Shown in pieces: positions 1 through 8,096 of a stretch of DNA of 64,000 nt. Origin of the DNA: Halobium salinum (GTDB lineage Archaea; Halobacteriota; Halobacteria; Halobacteriales; Haloferacaceae). Location of the stretch: positions 1-64,000 of the forward strand of contig NZ_JAODIW010000010.1 in assembly GCF_026586625.1 (NCBI RefSeq). Reading direction: 5' to 3'. How positions within the stretch are numbered: position 1 is the first letter of the stretch; each line of letters starts with the position of its first letter. Position numbers and translations under genes: made by a program. A model generated the notes under the pieces. That model ran no database searches. It was given only the letters and a program-made list of their open reading frames with translations, and was not told the DNA's origin.

Positions 1-60
1 CCTGAAACCGCTGAAAACTGGCTCCAAGCGTTCGCTGCCTGGTTCAATTCTCCAAACTAA
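1..60 (+). CDS. 3' end of probable IS transposase (5' part outside window)
   Basis: Nineteen codons are open from the window edge to a TAA at 58-60 and encode the tail ETAENWLQAFAAWFNSPN. From memory this resembles the C-terminus of haloarchaeal IS6-family (ISH14/ISH15-like) transposases; I could not search it. The stretch is visibly richer in A and T than all that follows, which fits a mobile element. No terminal inverted repeat can be confirmed because most of the element lies outside the window. Confidence 0.4.
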   Translation, partial: PETAENWLQAFAAWFNSPN

Positions 61-83
61 ACACGACCGTGTGGGAAGCCCCC

Positions 84-1703
84 TCACTCGGACAGCTCGG
101 CGTCGAGTGCGTCCGCGGCCCGGAGCGACAGCGCTCCGATGGTCAGTGTCGGATTCATCGCGCCGCCGGTCGGAAAGACGCCGCTGCCGACGAGCCAGCA
201 GTTCTCGAGGTCGTGGCTCCGACAGTCGGGGTCGACGACGCTCGCGGACGGGTCCGTCCCCATCCGCGTCGTCCCCATGTGGTGGAACGCCGGGCCGGTG
301 TTCCCGGGGCCGACCGCCCACTCCACGTCGACGCCGAGTTCCTCCAGAACCGCGCGCTGGACCTCGTTGGCGCGTTCGAGCGCCTGCTTCGTCCGGTCGC
401 CGACCGACCAGTGCACTTCGGGGACTGGATTGCCGTGGTCGTCCGTCGTCGACCTGTCGAGGCCGACGTAGTTCTCCTCGCGGGGGAGCTGTTCGACCAG
501 CGCGCCCATGGCGATGTGAGTGCCGTAGGCGTCCTTCAGCCGGCCGAGTAGCTCGTCGCCCCAGGTGTCGGCCCGGACAGCCTCCATCACCGGGGAGGGG
601 CCGGCGTAGTTGAGGAACTCCATTTTCATCCCCTCGACGGGGGTCTCGTCGTCGTAGAACTGGTGGGTCTCGCTGGTGTTGAAGCCGACGTGTTTCTGAC
701 GGGTCGGGGCGTCGTAGCGCCCGCCCATCCCGGCGTAGCAGTGGTCCATGAAGAACCGACCCACGAGACCGGAGGAGTTGGCGAGGCCGTCGGGGTACTG
801 TGGCGACTCGGAGAGCAACAACAGTCGAGGCGTCTCCACCCCGCCGGCGGCGACGACGAACTGCTCGGCACGCTGTCGGTGCTCCGTTCCGTCCGGCGTG
901 GCGTAGACCGCGGCCTCGACGCGCTCGCCCGAGTCGTCGTGTTCGAGACGCTGGACCGGCGCGCGGTCGACGACGCGGGCGCCCGCCGCCTCCGCCTTCC
1001 CGACGTGAGACTCGGCGGTGTACTTCGCACCGGAGGGACAGACGGGCTTGCAGGTGCCATACCCCACGCAGGGCGAGCGACCGTCGTACGGCTCGGAGTT
1101 GCGGGCGTTCGGTACGGAGTGCATGTCGATTCCCAGCCGCTCGCAGGCCTCGGCGAAGATGGAGTCCGAGTGTGACGGCGGGAACGCCGGGAGCGGGTGG
1201 GGCTCCTCCCGCGGCGGCGCGTACGGGTTGTCCGAAGCGCCGGCGACGCCGAAGGCGCGCTCGGCCGCGGCGTAGTAGGGGCGGAGGTCGTCGTAGTCGA
1301 TGGGCCAGTCGACGCCGACGCCGTGCCGCGACTGCATCTCGAAGTCGCGCTCGTGCAGCCGCATCACCATCCCCTGCCAGTGGAGACTGGTGCCGCCGAC
1401 CCCCTTCACGCGGGCGGCGTTCAGCGGGTACGCCTGCTCACCCGTCGAGGCGAAGGCGTCGCGCTCGCCGCCCATCCCCCAGACGCTCCCCGTCCCCCGG
1501 ATGTGGCGCTCCATGCGCTCCTCGCGGTCGTCCATCGAGAAGCGCGGGCCGGCTTCGAGCACCACCACGTCGCGGCCCCGGTCGGCGAGCCGGTGAGCGA
1601 GCAGCGCACCCGCCGGGCCGCTCCCGACGACACACACGTCTGCGTCCGGGGACGGCGTCCGGTCGACGCCGGCGGCTCCGGCGGTCCCGCTCTCGCTACC
1701 CAT
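84..1703 (-). CDS. GMC-family oxidoreductase, gluconate 2-dehydrogenase large-subunit type
   Basis: FAD-dependent dehydrogenase of sugars, polyols or sugar acids; 539 aa from the ATG at 1703. An FAD-binding GSGPAG motif lies at about residues 27-32. A cysteine-rich segment (CVGYGTCKPVCPSGAKYTAE) is typical of gluconate dehydrogenase-type GMC proteins. The C-terminal catalytic region has FHHMGTTRMG and NPTLTI. The frame stays open upstream to 1877, but that part lies inside the neighbouring gene and lacks normal composition, so I chose 1703, which overlaps the upstream gene by 8 bases. The protein has no signal peptide of its own, while its partner has a Tat signal, so co-export as a complex is the likely route. 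The substrate is unknown. No cytochrome c subunit is visible nearby. Confidence 0.88.
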   Translation of the reverse strand: MGSESGTAGAAGVDRTPSPDADVCVVGSGPAGALLAHRLADRGRDVVVLEAGPRFSMDDREERMERHIRGTGSVWGMGGERDAFASTGEQAYPLNAARVKGVGGTSLHWQGMVMRLHERDFEMQSRHGVGVDWPIDYDDLRPYYAAAERAFGVAGASDNPYAPPREEPHPLPAFPPSHSDSIFAEACERLGIDMHSVPNARNSEPYDGRSPCVGYGTCKPVCPSGAKYTAESHVGKAEAAGARVVDRAPVQRLEHDDSGERVEAAVYATPDGTEHRQRAEQFVVAAGGVETPRLLLLSESPQYPDGLANSSGLVGRFFMDHCYAGMGGRYDAPTRQKHVGFNTSETHQFYDDETPVEGMKMEFLNYAGPSPVMEAVRADTWGDELLGRLKDAYGTHIAMGALVEQLPREENYVGLDRSTTDDHGNPVPEVHWSVGDRTKQALERANEVQRAVLEELGVDVEWAVGPGNTGPAFHHMGTTRMGTDPSASVVDPDCRSHDLENCWLVGSGVFPTGGAMNPTLTIGALSLRAADALDAELSE

Positions 1704-2289
1704 TCTCTCCCGACTCCGACATCGTCGCCTGCCGGTAGCTCGCCGTCCCGCCCGGGTGGCCGACCGGATTCTCGATGCCGACCAACTTCCCGCCCGTCGG
1801 CGAGGCGTAGAGGGCGAACAGCAGCTCTTCCACCACGTAGTGTCGGACCCGGTCGGTGAGCGTTCCGTCCGGGTCACCCTCGGCGCCGTCGACGCCGAGA
1901 TTCCGCAACAGCCGGTCCCGGACGACCGGGTCGAGCGCGGCGAACCCGTCGCCGTGCCAGTCTCGGGCCGTGGCGTCGAGCGCCGCGGCGGTCTGCACCA
2001 GCCCGGTTCGGTAGACCTCGCGGTCCTCGACTCGGCCCACGACGTACGCCTCGACGAACTCCCGGTGACCCGTCACCGACGAGGGGAAGACGACCTCCGC
2101 GGCGGCCGTCATCGTCGCGAGCGTCCCCTCGTCGGGGCGGACGGCCACGGCGTCGTCCGTATCACCCCCCGCACTTCCGTCGCTCTCCTCACTGTGCTCC
2201 AGTCGGTCGGCCGTCGGTGCCGTACACCCCGCTGTCGACCCACCCAACGCGGCGAGCGCCGCGAGCGCATCCCGCCGAGTCAGCTCCAT
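1696..2289 (-). CDS. Gluconate 2-dehydrogenase subunit 3-like Tat lipoprotein
   Basis: Small partner subunit for the GMC flavoprotein encoded just downstream with an 8-base overlap. The N-terminus carries a twin-arginine motif (LTRRDAL), a short hydrophobic stretch and a lipobox-like STAGC, so it is expected to be folded in the cytoplasm, exported by Tat and lipid-anchored. An acidic Ser/Asp-rich linker (about residues 30-50) precedes the subunit-3 domain, in which FALYASPTGGKLVGIENPVG is the recognisable stretch. A GTG at 2295 in the same frame is an alternative start; I prefer the ATG at 2289. Upstream there is an inverted repeat CCTAA/TTAGG that overlaps a TATA-like sequence. Confidence 0.82.
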   Translation of the reverse strand: MELTRRDALAALAALGGSTAGCTAPTADRLEHSEESDGSAGGDTDDAVAVRPDEGTLATMTAAAEVVFPSSVTGHREFVEAYVVGRVEDREVYRTGLVQTAAALDATARDWHGDGFAALDPVVRDRLLRNLGVDGAEGDPDGTLTDRVRHYVVEELLFALYASPTGGKLVGIENPVGHPGGTASYRQATMSESGENG

Positions 2290-2520
2290 GGCCACGAATT
2301 AGGCCGACCTAAACTTAGGCGTTGTCGTTCGGTTTGCGGACGATTCGGGCGAGGGGACGGAATTCGGGGGTTTCGGGGTTCCTACCGGGGTCGGCCGACC
2401 GGTTCCGACGACGAACGGCTGTACGCGGTGACGTGGCGCGAGGGTGCGCCGTGGCCCCTCGGCGTGGTGGTCGCCGACAGCGGGGCCGTACTCTCGGGCC
2501 CCGGCGACGCCGTCCCCCGG

Positions 2521-2844
2521 TCAGGGGTTGTGGTCGGTGACCTCGATGATTTCTGCACCCTCGACGAACTCCTGTTCGCCGTCGATGACTATCTGAACCG
2601 TCACACCGGGCAGGTCGCGGGGCTCCTCCACGTCGGTCGGGACCGACAGGGAAGAGACGTTCTCGAAACTCCGGCTGCGTCGCTGGACGACCCGGTCGCC
2701 GAACGAGACCCGCTCCCACTCGCCCTCGGGACCGAGTTCGTCCTTGTCGAAGTACTCTTCGGTGTTCTGGGTGGTCTCGTCCTCGCCGTCGCGGACGGTC
2801 TCCTTGGCGTCGGTATCGCGGTACTGGTGTAGGTACACGAGCAT
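2521..2844 (-). CDS. Conserved hypothetical acidic protein, 107 aa
   Basis: Starts MLVYLHQYRDTDAKETV at the ATG at 2844; the open frame runs further upstream, but that part is basic and unlike halophilic protein. The protein is acidic, has no signal or membrane segment, and ends in a beta-rich stretch (VTVQIVIDGEQEFVEGAEII). I do not recognise the family. It is divergent from the FAH-family gene at 2967, with a 122-base shared upstream region. The 225 bases between its stop and the Tat gene (2296-2520) show no convincing gene on either strand. Confidence 0.7.
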   Translation of the reverse strand: MLVYLHQYRDTDAKETVRDGEDETTQNTEEYFDKDELGPEGEWERVSFGDRVVQRRSRSFENVSSLSVPTDVEEPRDLPGVTVQIVIDGEQEFVEGAEIIEVTDHNP

Positions 2845-2966
2845 GGGTGTTCGGCTACGGCGTGTCGGTTGGTAACGGTTGTTGCCGACGAGGTGGGAAA
2901 GCGGACGACGCGCTACCCCTCGCCGCATCGCCAAGAGCTAAGGCCGCCGCATCGGACCGTGTACAC

Positions 2967-3698
2967 GTGTACCACGTTCGATTCCGCGACCCGGCAGGAG
3001 CCGTCCGACGAGGGGAGTGGACCGACGGGACCGTTCGATTCGCTGGGGTCGAGTACGGCCTCGACGAGGTCGACGTCCTCGCACCCGTCGAACCGTCGAA
3101 GATAGTCTGCATCGGGCGCAACTACGCCGACCACGCGGCCGAGCACGGCGCCGACGTGCCCGACCGTCCGATGCTGTTCCTCAAGGGGCCGAACACGGTC
3201 GCGAGCCACGGCGACACCGTCACACTACCGGCCGGGAAGGAGCAACTGGACTGGGAGGCGGAACTGGGAGTCGTCATCGGCGAGCAGTGCAAGGACGTCG
3301 ACGCCGACGACGCGATGGACGTCGTCGCGGGGTTCACCTGCGTCAACGACCTCTCGAACCGCGACGACCAGCGCGAGGAGCAGAACTGGGTGCGCGGGAA
3401 GGCGTTCGACGGCGCCGCCCCGATGGGGCCGGTCGTCGCCGACCCGGAACACGTCCCCTCGGACGCCGCGGTCCGGCTCCGGGTGAACGGCGAGACGAAA
3501 CAGGACGGCTCCCGCGACCAGATGGTGTTCGGCGTCGAGGAGCTCATCGCCGAGATTACGACCTACCTGACGCTCGAACCCGGCGACGTCATCGCGACGG
3601 GCACTCCGGAGGGCGTCGGCGGCCTCGCCGACGGCGACCGCGTCGAGGTCGACGTCGAGGGGATTCCGACGCTCGAACACGAGGTCCGGATTCCGTAG
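2967..3698 (+). CDS. Fumarylacetoacetate hydrolase (FAH) family protein
   Basis: 243 aa from the GTG at 2967 ([11 protein letters not shown]...), the usual length of short FAH proteins that act as acylpyruvate or 2-oxo-acid hydrolases, isomerases or decarboxylases. Family marks are [15 protein letters not shown], the metal-binding [33 protein letters not shown] and the terminal [13 protein letters not shown]. These indicate a Mg2+/Mn2+-dependent enzyme acting on a carbon-carbon bond beta to a keto group; the exact substrate cannot be told. The open frame extends upstream to 2847 but lacks family similarity. A 28-base-period imperfect duplication covers the last codons and the bases after the stop. 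Confidence 0.88.
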   Translation: MYHVRFRDPAGAVRRGEWTDGTVRFAGVEYGLDEVDVLAPVEPSKIVCIGRNYADHAAEHGADVPDRPMLFLKGPNTVASHGDTVTLPAGKEQLDWEAELGVVIGEQCKDVDADDAMDVVAGFTCVNDLSNRDDQREEQNWVRGKAFDGAAPMGPVVADPEHVPSDAAVRLRVNGETKQDGSRDQMVFGVEELIAEITTYLTLEPGDVIATGTPEGVGGLADGDRVEVDVEGIPTLEHEVRIP

Positions 3699-3801
3699 CG
3701 TCGAACGCGAGGTCCGGACTCGGTCGTGCCGTCACCGACTCCCGGTGGCGACTTCCCGGAGGCCAAGCTTCAGGTGTGTGACGCCTGTACTGGCGGGCGC
3801 A

Positions 3802-4521
3802 ATGGAACTCACCTGGCACGGCCACTCGACCTGGCACGTCACCGTCGGCGACACCGACCTCCTCATCGACCCGTTCTTCGACAACCCGAAGACGTCGCTC
3901 TCGGCCGACGACGTGGACGACCCCGACTACCTCCTGCTCACCCACGGTCACGCCGACCACATCGGCGACGCGGGGGAGTTCGACGCCACGGTCGTCGCGA
4001 CCCCCGAGGTCGCCTCCTTCGTCGAGGACGAGATGGGCCTCGACGAGGCGGTCGGCGGGATGGGGATGAACCTCGGCGGCACCGTCGAGTGCGGCGACGC
4101 CTACGTCACGATGCACCGCGCCGACCACACCAACGGCGCCAACACCGACTACGAGTACGACCTCGGCGCGCCCGCCGGCTTCGTCATCTCCGATACGAAG
4201 CCCACGCAGGCCTCCGACGAGGAGTCGACGACGTTCTACCACGCCGGCGACACCGGCCTGATGACGGAGATGCGCGAGGTAATCGGCCCGTACCTCGAAC
4301 CGGACGCCGCCGCGCTCCCCATCGGCGACCACTTCACGATGGGGCCGTGGCAGGCCGCCATCGCCGTCGACTGGCTGAACGTCGACCACGCGTTCCCGAT
4401 GCACTACGACACGTTCCCGCCCATCGAGCAGGACCCGCAGGACTTCGCGAAGGAGGTCGACGCCGCGGGCGCCGGCGCCGAGGTCCACGTCCTCGACGGC
4501 GACGAGACGTTCGAACTCTGA
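3802..4521 (+). CDS. Metal-dependent hydrolase, metallo-beta-lactamase fold (UlaG-like)
   Basis: 239 aa from the ATG at 3802 ([13 protein letters not shown]). The signature HGHADH lies at residues 48-53 ([12 protein letters not shown]), preceded by the N-terminal HGHS found in the UlaG/UPF0173 branch. Further metal-ligand candidates are the His of [10 protein letters not shown], the Asp of [10 protein letters not shown] and the His of [10 protein letters not shown]. These predict two bound metal ions and hydrolysis of a phosphoester, lactone or amide; the substrate is unknown. The longer frame from 3745 is less likely. It stands alone, 103 bases after the FAH gene on the same strand. Confidence 0.88.
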   Translation: MELTWHGHSTWHVTVGDTDLLIDPFFDNPKTSLSADDVDDPDYLLLTHGHADHIGDAGEFDATVVATPEVASFVEDEMGLDEAVGGMGMNLGGTVECGDAYVTMHRADHTNGANTDYEYDLGAPAGFVISDTKPTQASDEESTTFYHAGDTGLMTEMREVIGPYLEPDAAALPIGDHFTMGPWQAAIAVDWLNVDHAFPMHYDTFPPIEQDPQDFAKEVDAAGAGAEVHVLDGDETFEL

Positions 4522-4597
4522 ACCGGACCGGGCCTCCGGGGGGCTACCCGGCACTCACCCGCCGCTTTCGACGACGGCAACGCCGTGGGCGGTAACA

Positions 4598-4606
4598 ACG
4601 TTTAGG
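4598..4606 (+). promoter_or_regulatory. TATA-like box before the osmC-family gene
   Basis: ACGTTTAGG, centred about 35 bases before the ATG at 4637, which would give a very short leader. Position and composition fit haloarchaeal core promoters. Confidence 0.45.
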
Positions 4607-4636
4607 GCGCCAGCCGCCTTTGCAGCCGAACGCACT

Positions 4637-5029
4637 ATGAGCGACATCGAGACGTCCACCGTCAGCGAGGAAGGGTACGCGAGCACCAGCCAGGTCGGCG
4701 ACTTCGAACTGACCATCGACGCGACGAACGAGGAGGGGCCGACGCCCCAGCAGGTCCTCGTCGCGGACTACGCCGCCTGCTACCTGCCGGCGTTCCGCGT
4801 CGCGGCCAACAAGTCCGGCGTCGACGACCTCGGCAAGGTCCAGATCGACGCCGACGCCGACATGGACGACAACGACGACGTGCAGGCCATCCGCTTCACC
4901 ATCCACACCGAGACCGAAATCGACGACGGGGACGAACTCGTCTCGAAGGCCGACGACATCTGCCACGTCCACGACTCGCTGCGCAGCGAGCTTCACGCCG
5001 AAGTCGACGTCAACGGCGGCGCGTTCTGA
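4637..5029 (+). CDS. OsmC family peroxide-stress protein
   Basis: 130 aa. OsmC/Ohr-family thiol proteins reduce organic hydroperoxides using two conserved cysteines. Here the candidates are Cys48 (DYAACYLPAFR) and Cys109 (DDICHVHDSL), with spacing typical of the family. The protein is strongly acidic and cytoplasmic, with no signal. It is transcribed from its own promoter and convergent with the small gene at 5116-5250. Confidence 0.88.
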   Translation: MSDIETSTVSEEGYASTSQVGDFELTIDATNEEGPTPQQVLVADYAACYLPAFRVAANKSGVDDLGKVQIDADADMDDNDDVQAIRFTIHTETEIDDGDELVSKADDICHVHDSLRSELHAEVDVNGGAF

Positions 5030-5115
5030 GAAGGGACCGCTCCGACGCCGGAGCCGGCACGCGACCGACCCCGATTTTCTTCGTCAGCCACGACCCACGA
5101 CGGCCCCGAGCGGCG

Positions 5116-5250
5116 CTACTCGGGTCGGCGGTACCGACGGTACGTCATCGCCGTCCCGTTCATGATGACGACGTCCCGCTCCTCGGGGTCGTAGCTCGGC
5201 ACCGCGGCGCGCTCGTCGCGGAAGACGTACTGCGTGTCACGTTCTTCCAT
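5116..5250 (-). CDS. Small hypothetical protein, 44 aa
   Basis: A short gene reading MEERDTQYVFRDERAAV, then a segment with DPEERDVVIMNG, ending TYRRYRRPE before a TAG at 5116-5118. The start is supported by a TATA-like CTTTTATGTA about 27 bases upstream on the same strand. The N-terminal half is acidic and the C-terminus is Tyr/Arg-rich. I believe a similar short protein is common in haloarchaea, but I recognise no function. Confidence 0.65.
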   Translation of the reverse strand: MEERDTQYVFRDERAAVPSYDPEERDVVIMNGTAMTYRRYRRPE

Positions 5251-5271
5251 ACCACAGCTTGCGGTGGAGGG

Positions 5272-5281
5272 TACATAAAAG
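5272..5281 (-). promoter_or_regulatory. TATA-like box for the 44-aa gene
   Basis: CTTTTATGTA on the minus strand, centred about 27 bases before the ATG at 5250. This is ideal leaderless spacing. Confidence 0.55.
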
Positions 5282-5374
5282 CCTCAGTCAGACACATGAT
5301 ACTATTGCGTACTGTCCCGGCGTCTGTCCACTCGACCGGCTGACCTTATCCTCTCGGCGAGCGTCGATACGCCC

Positions 5375-6229
5375 ATGGCGACCGTGCGGACGAACGGAGT
5401 CGAGACGTACTACGAACGACGCGGCGAGGGGCCGCCGGTCGTGTTCGTCCACGGCGCGGTCGTCGACCACCATCAGTGGGAGCCGCAGGCCGAGGCCCTC
5501 GCCGACGAGTACACCACCTACGTCTACGACGTTCGGGGTCACGGGCGAACCGGCGGCTCCGACGAGGACAGCTACTCTATCGACCTGTTCGCGGCCGACC
5601 TCGACGCGTTCTGCACCGCGCTCGACATCGAGCGACCGGTCCTCTGTGGCACCTCGATGGGTGGGTGCATCGCGCAGGTGTACGCCGCCCGCCACCCCGA
5701 CCGAGTGGCCGGCCTCGTCCTCGCCGACACCTTCACCCCGACGCTTCACGACTGGCGCGAGCGGGTGATGCGGTCGCTTGCGCTCCGGGCGACCGTCTAT
5801 CCGGTCCGACTCCTCGGTTACGAGCGCACCGAGCGGTGGATGGTCCGGGCGTACGAACGCGTCTCGAAGGGGTCCAGCGGGGACTACGAGCAGGTCGAAC
5901 GCATCCGGGAGCGGGGACCGAAGATGTCGACCGACGAGTTCGCCAAGGTGGTCCGAGCCGTCGGCCGGTTCCACGAGACGCGACTCGACCTCTCGGCGAT
6001 TTCGGCGCCGACACTGGTGCTGTACGGCGAGAACGAACCCGGCGTCGCTCGACGCCACGTCAGGGCGTTCAGGGCGGCCATCGCGGACGTGACGGTCCGG
6101 GTGGTTCCCGGCGGCGGTCACGCCTCCAACATGGACGCCCCCGAGTTCGTCACCCGGGAACTCCGGACGTTCCTCGACCGGGTCGTGGCGGGAGATGCCG
6201 TCGACGCCGCGGGTAGCGGAAGCACGTAA
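5375..6229 (+). CDS. Alpha/beta-hydrolase fold protein
   Basis: 284 aa. Oxyanion-hole motif VFVHGAVV lies near residues 23-30. The nucleophile elbow GTSMGG gives Ser94, and the C-terminal GGGHASNMDAPE gives His249; an acid (Glu219 or Glu221 in LYGENEPG) lies in the expected place. These complete a Ser-His-acid triad. The overall pattern is that of esterases, haloperoxidase-like and 3-oxoadipate enol-lactonase-like enzymes; the substrate cannot be told. Cytoplasmic and monocistronic. It converges on the DJ-1 gene across a repeat-rich spacer. Confidence 0.88.
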   Translation: MATVRTNGVETYYERRGEGPPVVFVHGAVVDHHQWEPQAEALADEYTTYVYDVRGHGRTGGSDEDSYSIDLFAADLDAFCTALDIERPVLCGTSMGGCIAQVYAARHPDRVAGLVLADTFTPTLHDWRERVMRSLALRATVYPVRLLGYERTERWMVRAYERVSKGSSGDYEQVERIRERGPKMSTDEFAKVVRAVGRFHETRLDLSAISAPTLVLYGENEPGVARRHVRAFRAAIADVTVRVVPGGGHASNMDAPEFVTRELRTFLDRVVAGDAVDAAGSGST

Positions 6230-6241
6230 TCGTCCACACCG

Positions 6242-6490
6242 CCGCATCAGCGATTCGCGGGCGGACGGACTCGCCCGCGTCGTTGCGCTTCGAGGCTACA
6301 TCTCCGCGTCAGCGGTTCGCGGGCAGACGGACTCGCCCGCGTCGTCGCGCTTCGAGGCTACATCTCCGCGGCGGCGCGTCGCGGCGCCCGAAGGCGCCGC
6401 GTGCGCGGTCGCTCCGGGCTAGTCGTCTCCCACACCACCGCGTCAGCGAGACGAGCACGCCTGAACGCGTGCTCGTCGTGGCGCTCAGTC
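6242..6490 (-). repeat. Hairpin-repeat cluster A (four related copies)
   Basis: Read on the minus strand, directly after the DJ-1 stop codon (6485-6487), four units follow each other. Copy 1 (6441-6490) has stem 6453-6460/6467-6474. Copy 2 (6366-6424, degenerate) has a 9-bp stem 6380-6388/6393-6401 with a 4-base loop. Copies 3 (6304-6365) and 4 (6242-6303) form a tandem 62-bp repeat with stems 6318-6324/6335-6341 and 6256-6263/6272-6279. Copies 1, 3 and 4 share a left flank like GCGC-ACGACG and a right flank CGCTGACGCGG or close to it. The stem sequences differ between copies but remain self-complementary. The same family occurs at 26991-27200. Confidence 0.8.
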
Positions 6491-7084
6491 GTCGCCGACC
6501 GCCACCTCTGGCTCCCCGTGCTCGACGGTCGTCCCGAGCACGTCGAGGAACGCCGAAATCCACTCGGCGTTGTCGCTCCAGTCGCGGGCGGTGACGAGGT
6601 TGCGGTCGGTGGTGACACCGTCGACCCACGAACAGCCGGCGGCCTCGACCTCGGCGCGGACCGCCGGATACGAACTCATCTCGTACCCCTCCAGCACGTC
6701 GGCCGCGGCCAGAATCTGTGGGCCGTGGCAGGTCGTCGCCACCGGCTTCTCGGCCTTGAAGAAGTGCCGAACCACGTCGAGCACCTCGTCGTAGGTGCGG
6801 AGGTACTCGGGGGCGCGCCCGCCGGGGACGACGAGGCCGTCGTAGTCGGCGGGGTCGACCTCGTCGAAGGTGGCGTTCAGCGTGAAGTCGTGGCCGCGCT
6901 CCTCGAGGTAGGTCTGGTCGCCGCGGAAGTCGTGGACCGCGGTCTTCACCGAGTCGCCCTCGGACTTCTCGGGACAGACGGCGTGGACCTCGTGACCCAC
7001 CGCCTGTAGGGCCTGGAACGGAACCATAATCTCCGCGTCCTCGCCGAAGTCGCCGACGACCATCAGAAGCTTCTTTCCGGGCAT
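6485..7084 (-). CDS. DJ-1/PfpI family protein
   Basis: 199 aa, the full length of the family. The nucleophile elbow TTCHGPQ gives Cys119 followed by His120, and Glu15 (GDFGEDAE) is the conserved acid next to the cysteine. VVPGGRAPEYL supplies the Gly-rich loop. PfpI/YhbO/DJ-1 proteins act as cysteine peptidases, chaperones or glyoxalase/deglycase-type repair enzymes, so the precise activity is open. Own promoter: a TATA-like CGTTTAC (7113-7119 on the minus strand) lies about 32 bases before the ATG. Hairpin-repeat cluster A begins at its stop codon. Confidence 0.88.
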   Translation of the reverse strand: MPGKKLLMVVGDFGEDAEIMVPFQALQAVGHEVHAVCPEKSEGDSVKTAVHDFRGDQTYLEERGHDFTLNATFDEVDPADYDGLVVPGGRAPEYLRTYDEVLDVVRHFFKAEKPVATTCHGPQILAAADVLEGYEMSSYPAVRAEVEAAGCSWVDGVTTDRNLVTARDWSDNAEWISAFLDVLGTTVEHGEPEVAVGDD

Positions 7085-7160
7085 AGCGGGTGAGAGGTGT
7101 TCCTGTCGCGTCGTAAACGTTTTTCAGGTAAATAGAACGGTCGTCCGCGACCGGGTCCCC

Positions 7161-8096
7161 TCAGAGGTAGCCGAGCGCGGAGAGCTTGTCCTCGACACCC
7201 TCCTCGGTCCCGCCGCGCTCGGGGCGCTCCAGTTCGGGCTCGTACTCGCCGTCGTCCCTCGCGCTAGTCTCGTACCACGGCACGTTCCTGAGGACCGGAA
7301 TCGGCACCTTCGGGTGGCCGTAGACCCCCCACTCCCCCGCCGCGTTGCCGTGGTCGGCGGTGATGACGACCCGGTCGGCGTCGAGGCTCCGGAGGAGCAG
7401 TGCCACGTCGTCGAGCACGTACTCGAGGTTTCGGGCGTAACTTCGCCAGACGCGCTCGAAACTGAGCTCCCCCCGTCGGAGCTTCTCCCACGGGTCCTCC
7501 CATCCCTTCCCCTCTCCGAGCGTCTCTGCGTTCATCCCGCCGGTCAGCGGGTCCGGGACGGACGGGAAGTGTGGCTGCATGTAGTGGACTATCATCCGGT
7601 CGGGACCGAACTCGCGGTGGGTCGCGACGGCGCGGTCGGTGAGCGCCCGTGCCGGAATCGTCCCCCGTTCGTCGTCCCACCCGTACCGCCACACCTCGTC
7701 GAGCACGTGCAGGTCCGCCTCGCTCAACACGCGCTGGCTGAACGGGTTGCCGGTGACGTACGCCGTCTCACGCGCCGCCTCGCGGTGGTCCTCGTCGAAG
7801 GTTCGGGACAGCCACTCGATGGAGGAACTCCCCACCGAGACGAGTTCACCCGGCCGGTCGAGGAACGGGTAGCCACCGAGGGCCGCGACCTGCCGCAGCA
7901 GGTCGACCCGGCAGGCGTCCAGGACGAGCAGCACGTCCCACTCCCTGTCGAAGACGTTCTCCCCGCCGGGGTAGAACGGACTCAGGCGACGGAACCCGCC
8001 CAGGTACAGTTCGTACGCGCTCTCCCGACTCGCCGCGGCGACGCCCTCCTCGCGGAACCGCGTTCGCGTCTCGTCGACCCAGTCTCGGAGCGTCAT
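7161..8096 (-). CDS. Alkaline phosphatase-superfamily (sulfatase-like) hydrolase/transferase
   Basis: 311 aa, start at the ATG at 8096, which overlaps the stop of the upstream gene by 4 bases (ATGA). N-terminal metal-binding Asp in VLLVLDACRVDLL, a Ser-rich candidate nucleophile loop (SVGSSSIEWLS), a middle HYMQPHFP and the C-terminal metal site VVITADHGN with a following GHP. No signal peptide, so it is predicted cytoplasmic or membrane-peripheral. Last of four enzymes of the same superfamily in one operon-like run behind two glycosyltransferases, so modification of a surface glycan or polymer is plausible. It ends in LSALGYL, like its three neighbours. Confidence 0.82.
   Translation of the reverse strand: MTLRDWVDETRTRFREEGVAAASRESAYELYLGGFRRLSPFYPGGENVFDREWDVLLVLDACRVDLLRQVAALGGYPFLDRPGELVSVGSSSIEWLSRTFDEDHREAARETAYVTGNPFSQRVLSEADLHVLDEVWRYGWDDERGTIPARALTDRAVATHREFGPDRMIVHYMQPHFPSVPDPLTGGMNAETLGEGKGWEDPWEKLRRGELSFERVWRSYARNLEYVLDDVALLLRSLDADRVVITADHGNAAGEWGVYGHPKVPIPVLRNVPWYETSARDDGEYEPELERPERGGTEEGVEDKLSALGYL

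Noticed and set aside
800-1738. 312-aa Arg-rich plus-strand frame opposite the GMC gene
   Set aside because: Almost only Arg, Pro, Ala and Ser, unlike any acidic haloarchaeal protein; a codon-position shadow.
2296-2520. Possible small gene in the gap before the 107-aa protein
   Set aside because: The best plus-strand frame has no stop near 2520 and runs on as antisense to the next gene; no start with a promoter is visible.
6242-6365. Possible CRISPR array
   Set aside because: The two 62-bp units are directly adjacent with no unique spacers; they belong to the hairpin-repeat family.
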